This document shows, piece by piece, positions 58,901-64,000 of a stretch of DNA of 64,000 nucleotides. How positions within the stretch are numbered: position 1 is the first letter of the stretch; the number at the start of each line of letters is the position of its first letter. Source of the stretch: Miscanthus floridulus (taxonomy: Eukaryota > Streptophyta > Magnoliopsida > Poales > Poaceae); NCBI RefSeq assembly GCF_019320115.1, contig NC_089597.1, forward strand, positions 124,335,485-124,399,484, written 5' to 3'. Under the pieces are notes generated by a model that saw only the letters and a program-made list of their open reading frames with translations, made no database searches and had not been told where the DNA came from. The translations under genes were made by a program, and so were the position numbers.

Positions 58901-61900
58901 CATAGGATAAGGATATATATATATGCAAGTGGGTTTTCATCCAACTCCTTAAAACTTAATGCACAAGCATAAAATAAAGTTCAGAATAATAGGGGTTATG
59001 CACCGGAGCTTGTCTGGGTAAGATATAACCAAAAGTTAGCATTCTATCATGGTGACACAATCATCAAGGCACAATCCTTTCCACTACTTCGATCATCTCC
59101 ATGATCCATTGTTGTTCCTATTATGATATACGTGGATGCAACGCAGAGACGTAAATAATCAACGGCAACCGAAACTCTTAGAAATACGATTACGCCTCGC
59201 AAGCTAATGAGATAGCTCTAATAACTAACATGCTAGGCTACGTATCTACGTTGTCGAATAAGGCATTGTTTCCTAGAAAATGTTCTAGTTTTAAAATCCC
59301 AAGGTGTTTCGGCATTTTATTGATTAAATATATATTTTTGAACTAGGGTTCATTTAGCTACCTTAGCAAACTAATTATTACGAAGCTATAAAAATTATAG
59401 TGAGCACCTAATAATATTAGGAATTTACTGTGAAAGTTTCAGAGCCAACACTGTCACCAATTTATCACAAAAATTCCTATAAATTTATATCTTAATAATA
59501 TTAAGCATCTCAAATTTATTATATAACTCCTAAGAATATTATAAAACTATTTGAACAAAATATACTAGCAAATAGATCATGATTTTAGAAACCTAACAAA
59601 ATTAGTTTCATAATTTTTGGCCAACTACACAAATTTCTATTGAATTTACAAGTTTGCCTTAGAAACTAAATTAGAAAATGCATTAGAAAAAGGAAAAAGG
59701 GCTGGTGGCGACTTAATCGGCCCAGCAGCCCAGCGTGGGTGCGACTGTGCGCGTGTCGCGGTGGCCCAGCACGGCCCAAGGCCGGGGCGCCCACGCGCGA
59801 CGGCGGCTTTGCACAAAAGCCCCCAAGCTTTCAGATAATAAAATGACTACTATGCACACTATTCCTACCGTCTGTAATCTTGCAACCAAACCCTCGGACA
59901 TTTTCATCTTTACAATGGGGAGATCCCTGGAATCCCTGCGCGCGCTGGCGCGGTGGCCGCCGTCATAACGTAGCTACGCCGGGCAACCTAGGCTCGCTAC
60001 GACGGGAGTAAGGAGCTGACCACCATCTATAGCTGAACACGCAAGGATGGATGGCGGTTAGTGACTCGGAGGCACACTGTCGTGAGCTGCAGCGGCGACC
60101 GGCTATCCGCGGTGGTGGTGCGCTTGTTCCGACAAACCTGCATACGCTCGGCAGAGTAGAAGTGGCGGATAAGCATCAGTGGCTCACCGTGGTGCACGCC
60201 CTACTGACGGTTGAAGTAGGGGAGTGCTGTGGTGGTATGGCCACGTGCACCCACACTGTGTGGCAGCGCTCCAAGCACAGCACCGACGCATCCACACTCC
60301 GTCGTCGTGCATCCTGGCCAAAGTAACGCGAGCACTAGATGGAGAAAGTCAAGGAGAGCTTAGGGTTACTCATAATTGAATTGCTACCACTCCTACATGC
60401 CTTACCTCCCCACCTACTAATTCGGCGGCGCCCACGGCCAGCAACGAGCAAATCCTAAAATTGGTCGTGGACCCAACGAGAGTGGGGCGCCTAGGTAACT
60501 CCCCATATTACTCGCTGGTACAAGGAATTGGGTTGGGAGGGCTTGAGTTGGTGATTAAGAAGGGGAGAGGAGAGCGGCACATTACCACCACCACGTCGCA
60601 GGAAGTGGCCCCGGCTGAGGTGGCCCGGCCAAGACCCGACAAGGCATGGCAGCACGAGGACACAATCGCACAAGCGAGGGCAAGAGTCGCGTTGTTAAAT
60701 GCTTGGGTGGAGCCTTTAGGGGGTGCCTGTGCAGCCATGTGCACATGGCAACGCGGCGTCACGATGCGGTAGGAGGCGGTACGAGCAGGAGCAAGGTAGA
60801 TGAGGTGAGCAGCTGTGAACGCGCACTACAGGGCGAGGCAAGGTGATTGGGAAGGCAGAGTGCAGTCCCGTGCGTGACTTGGCAGTACATGCACACGGCA
60901 TGGGGCGGTGGCAGTCAAGCCTGGCCTGGCGCACAGCCGGCTGACCACGAGGGATGGCCCGTGGGACTCGGCCACAGCGAGGTGAAGGCGTCGCGCGGCA
61001 CCAAGCGACACACGACAACGGCACGCGGACTAACTAGCGATAGCCACACGGCCATAGCCCGAGCTCATCACCAGCAACACACGCACGTGGTGACCACGGC
61101 CTTAGGTCAAGAAACTAGGAATGATGCCATGCACGCTTTTTAAAGTAGGCCAAAAACTGCTCACTGATTCGACGAAGCTCAACCAATTCTATGAACCTAA
61201 GGTCAACACTATCAGCTAGCTAACGAAGCAATCATCATGACCAGGGAGCAACCAGAGAGGGAGTGAGAGGAATGTCAACACGAGCTCGCCGCGCTGAACG
61301 TCAGTTCGCGAACAGAGCACCAAATCATGGTTCACAGCGCGTTCTAAGTAGGTTAGGGCAAATTTAGAGCGGGCAACATGACATTCAACACAACTTTGAC
61401 CTACATCATGCTCAAGTGCTTACTTAAAAGCAACCAACAGTACAAAAACATGGATATAGTGTTTAAACATTTTAGTTAGAATTTAAATACCAAAATGGCA
61501 TTGTCTACTACCTTCCATACTTAGAAAAGTTAAGGATTTCAGTTGGGGCTAAGTAGCCATTAACTCTTTTGTCGCAAATTTTAATAGGTCTAAACCTTGT
61601 TAACTTCAACCAACAAATACTTCATGCAATAGTCCATACCTTATACTAACCCATAGGAGCAAAATATTTAAGCACCATTTAACTATTTTGCTCAATATAA
61701 TTTGGCAAAAATGGTATTTTAACAATAGTTCAAGTGTTTGCCGACTTAATGAAAAGAGCTTATCTTAACGTCAAATTTGATTTTTGAGCTCTCAAGAACA
61801 CTAGTTAACAACATTTGTTTTCACAAATTAAAGTTGCATCTTCAACTACACCACTTGCTCATCCTCTTTACTTAAGTACTACACACAAGTTATATTTTAT

Positions 61901-62907
61901 TTTTTATTTATATAAATTATTTTTCGTGCCAAACAATTAAACGACTTATCCCATTTTCTCGTTAGGATTTTCATTAGCACTTTTACGTACCAAGTAAGTT
62001 AACTTGATATTTATTTGAGTCCACAAAAGTGTGTCACATAGGATTCACTTATCATTTCACGTGCGTTATAAATTTTAAAACTCAAAAAACTTATTTGGCT
62101 AATCCCTCTCGGACCTAAATCTCGGTGCTAAGCAAGCTCGTAACACCAGGGGTGTTACAGTGTCTATCATGTGGGGAAATTTGTACACCTCTGTAGAGTT
62201 AACTAAATCTATTCGAATAGCCACGTCCTTAGAATGAGCAAATGTTAGGATGTGATACCATGATTAGACTTCCATAACTATCTGGTAAGATGTATTTTAC
62301 TAAATTGGTAACCATAATGAGCAACGGAACTTGTGAGAATGGTAATACTCTGCTAGGGCCCAAACTATAGTCATAATTACTATACCATACCACTTTTACC
62401 CTTACCAATCCACCTCAACTACTTCAACCACTATAACTCACCTCCACCCAAAGTTTAGGGCTTGCTGAGTACTTTATGTACTCAACCCCCTCCATCTAAA
62501 TTTTTAGGAGTTAAGCCATAAGAGGACATACCTGGATGGAACATCTGGAGCTACGCAAGGATGGGATACCCGGAGTATACTCGAGGATGGAGTCATAGGA
62601 GAGAGTTACGCTAGGACTATGACGATTGCGAACACGCTATAGGAATAAGTCTAGGGTTACGTCCGCACTACACGTTGCCTGTAGGAAATGGAGCCACGTC
62701 GATATAGGACAGCTGTCTTAGAACTCTGATATACGATATAAGGCCAGTGGCCCAAGCTATGTAAACCCGAACCATATAGCATGTTTTCCCCCATTAGCAA
62801 TAAAAGTATGGGTTTTTTATATCAATCTTGTTGAGTTGTGCGTAACAGCTACTGATCTAGGGACTGATACATATGCATAGTGGACCCTAGGATTAGGGGG
62901 GCTGACA
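55974..62907 (+). mobile_element. Element E: solo LTR (about 2383 bp without insert F), TSD CACCG/CACTG
   Basis: It starts TGTAACACCCGTGTTTTTGC and ends GGGGGGCTGACA. The flanks are CACCG (55969-55973) and CACTG (62908-62912), differing at one base. Removing it with one TSD restores the gag frame of element C (MWVSVSSMYLEG). Parts 55974-57613 and 62165-62907 are E itself; the middle is solo LTR F. No internal coding region remains. Its pyrimidine-rich, GC-rich stretch (56640-57250) gives open frames on both strands that are not genes. Confidence 0.87.
57614..62159 (-). mobile_element. Element F: solo LTR (4546 bp) inside E, TSD GTGTC
   Basis: On - it starts TGTAACACCCCTGGTG (at 62159) and ends GGTTCTGCCATA (at 57614), the same plan as the solo LTR at 9040-12624, with one change (CATA for CACA). 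GTGTC flanks it at 57609-57613 and 62160-62164. It has long AT-rich parts and a GC-rich part near 59700-61100, with no protein domain. It is large for an LTR but of the right type for chromoviral Tekay/Retand-like families. Confidence 0.87.
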
Positions 62908-62912
62908 CACTG

Positions 62913-63805
62913 ACCCACATAGAAGGATCAACAGAGTTCATATTGAAATAATTCTCATAGTTGGAACGCCAAAGGCGTGGGTTCTCACCATTGAACTTGT
63001 TGAAGGGAAGCTTAGGCAGACGACCGGTATTAGGGTTGTGCTGGTGACAATTGGGTGATGGTGATTGGAGCATAGGTTGGTGAATTGGTGGTCTTGGAGG
63101 TATGGTGATTGGTGGTGGTGGTGGGCGATATGGAAGGGGAGGAGTTTGGCAAGGCATGGCAGACGATACAGGTTGAAACTGTAGGGAAGGAGCGGCAGAC
63201 GACACATGATGAAACTGTAAGGAAGGAGCTGGAGGAGGGTCAGGAAGCTTACCTGTGACCGGGACATTGGTCCAAGTCATGATTGATCCAAACCCAACAT
63301 CCCGGTTAGGAGGTACAACGTAGTACCCACGGGGCAAATCGACGGGCGCGCCGGCCGGAGCACGAGCGGGCGTCGTGGAGGAAGAAGCGCCGACGCTGAA
63401 CCAATGCGGCTGGGCATCGAACACCATGCGGTCAGGCGCCTGGGAGAGCTTCTTCACCTCGATCTTCAGATCATCCACGAGGGCCTCGATCTCTGGACGC
63501 CAGGAACCGAGATCCGTGGTGGCGACCTCGAGGGCGGTGATGCGGTCGTTGCTGTCGGTGGGGGGCTTGCCGCTGTGAAGAGCTTCCAGATCGGTGACCC
63601 GCTTGCCGATGTCGGAGGTGAGGTCGGAGCAGATGGATTCGAGGATGGTGAAGCGCTTGTCGATGACGGCGGCGCGGTAGGCGCAGGCGCGGTCGAGATT
63701 GGCGAATCGGCCCTTACACCGCTCGTCGTGGGCGTCGAAACGGCGATTGAAGTCATCCTTCGACTTCTGGATCTCATTGAGGATGACCTTGAGTTGTGAA
63801 TCCAT
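62913..63805 (-). pseudogene. Element C gag N-terminal part
   Basis: From MDSQLKVILNEIQKS on -: a charged coiled-coil-like region of about 120 residues, a proline-rich middle (LPDPPPAPSLQFH repeated with variation, PYRPPPPPITIPP), then LPFNKFNGENPRLWRSNYEN and FNMNSVDPSMWVS, the start of the capsid-type domain. The frame is open throughout; the last codons of the open frame (to 62849) are from element E, not gag. It continues at 55973. Confidence 0.87.
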
Positions 63806-64000
63806 GGCTCCTAGGGTACGGCGGAGGCGGGTGAAGTGCTCGTGGTGGATCTCGTGGGGTTCCAGCTCGATGGGGATGTTCGCGCCGCCGATCGCAACGA
63901 CCTCGGCACGGGCCTACGGGATCCGCGAACCACACCGAAGCGAGGACGCAGATCAACCAGCGTCGGGGATTACGTTGCCGGATCAAAGCGGAGCGAACAG
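63806..64000 (-). other. Element C leader
   Basis: GC-rich sequence lies upstream of the gag start on -. The primer site and the 5' LTR must lie beyond the right edge. Confidence 0.55.

Larger units (their letters stand above)
32258..64000 (-). mobile_element. Element C: Reina-like chromovirus (Ty3/gypsy), opened by nested insertions, 5' LTR outside window
   Basis: Reading right to left: leader (from 64000), gag (63805-62913, then 55973-about 55250), protease (about 55200-55145 joining 48576), RT and RNase H (48200-46430) and integrase with chromodomain (33852-32442). Removing each insertion together with one TSD copy rejoins sequence at the expected positions. The small gag with a CYKCG zinc knuckle and the C-terminal chromodomain ending near SGPEW place it in the Reina group. 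The 3' LTR is not clearly delimited; a possible LTR end TGTGAGCAGGTGGG on + begins at 32258, so the left limit is tentative. Confidence 0.82.

Noticed and set aside
59713..61143. Frames in the GC-rich block as genes
   Set aside because: They lie inside solo LTR F; several overlapping frames on both strands, none with a domain.
1..64000. CRISPR arrays, tRNA or rRNA genes, bacterial operons
   Set aside because: No spaced direct repeats of CRISPR type and no tRNA or rRNA core sequences were seen. The repeats present are minisatellite, microsatellite or transposon ends.

Overview
This window is nuclear DNA from a grass, most likely Andropogoneae (sorghum, sugarcane or Miscanthus type). The evidence is a GC-rich peroxidase gene with grass-style codon use, a CRM-type centromeric retrotransposon, a SIRE/Maximus copia element whose LTR is full of GTCCGGTCA-type motifs, and many chromoviral-type LTRs that begin TGTAACACC. 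Nothing bacterial is present. One host gene is convincing. Almost everything else is transposable elements, largely nested, and the layers can be ordered because many target-site duplications (TSDs) are still readable.

Left part (1-16.5 kb). A SIRE/Maximus copia element on + fills 1-8404: broken pol, a spacer, an env-like ORF, the polypurine tract and the 3' LTR. Its 5' end lies outside the window. It sits against the 3' end of an hAT transposon (8405-12825), which is itself split by a 3.6-kb solo LTR (9040-12624, TSD ACTAT). Next comes an AT-rich minisatellite cut by a 2.0-kb solo LTR on - (13502-15511, TSD GATGT).

Middle part (16.5-32.3 kb). This holds a LINE 3' tail, a degenerate AT-rich repeat, three tandem decayed DUF26 (Gnk2-type cysteine-rich) copies with an hAT-type MITE in one of them, and a 1.2-kb Mutator-like fold-back element with a 9-bp TSD. 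The gene follows: a complete four-exon class III peroxidase (25687-28811, 331 aa). Downstream there are two LINE-derived insertions with clear 15- and 17-bp TSDs and one possible orphan exon on -.

Right part (32.3-64 kb). One Reina-like chromovirus on - (element C) runs off the right edge and has been opened up by later insertions. These are a non-autonomous LTR element (A, 33858-46424, TSD CCAGC) carrying a CRM-like element (B, 35267-42953, TSD CCCTC); an hAT-type MITE (47623-47848, TSD AATGACAG); a full-structure copia element (D, 48577-55144, TSD CCCAG, twin 492-bp LTRs); and a solo LTR (E, 55974-62907, TSD CACCG/CACTG) that holds a second solo LTR in the opposite orientation (F, 57614-62159, TSD GTGTC). 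All retrotransposon reading frames seen are broken by stops or frameshifts.

I found no new biological system. The items most worth a second look are the fold-back element and MITE just upstream of the peroxidase promoter, the decayed DUF26 array, and the nested stratigraphy, which includes four solo LTRs and therefore repeated LTR recombination.
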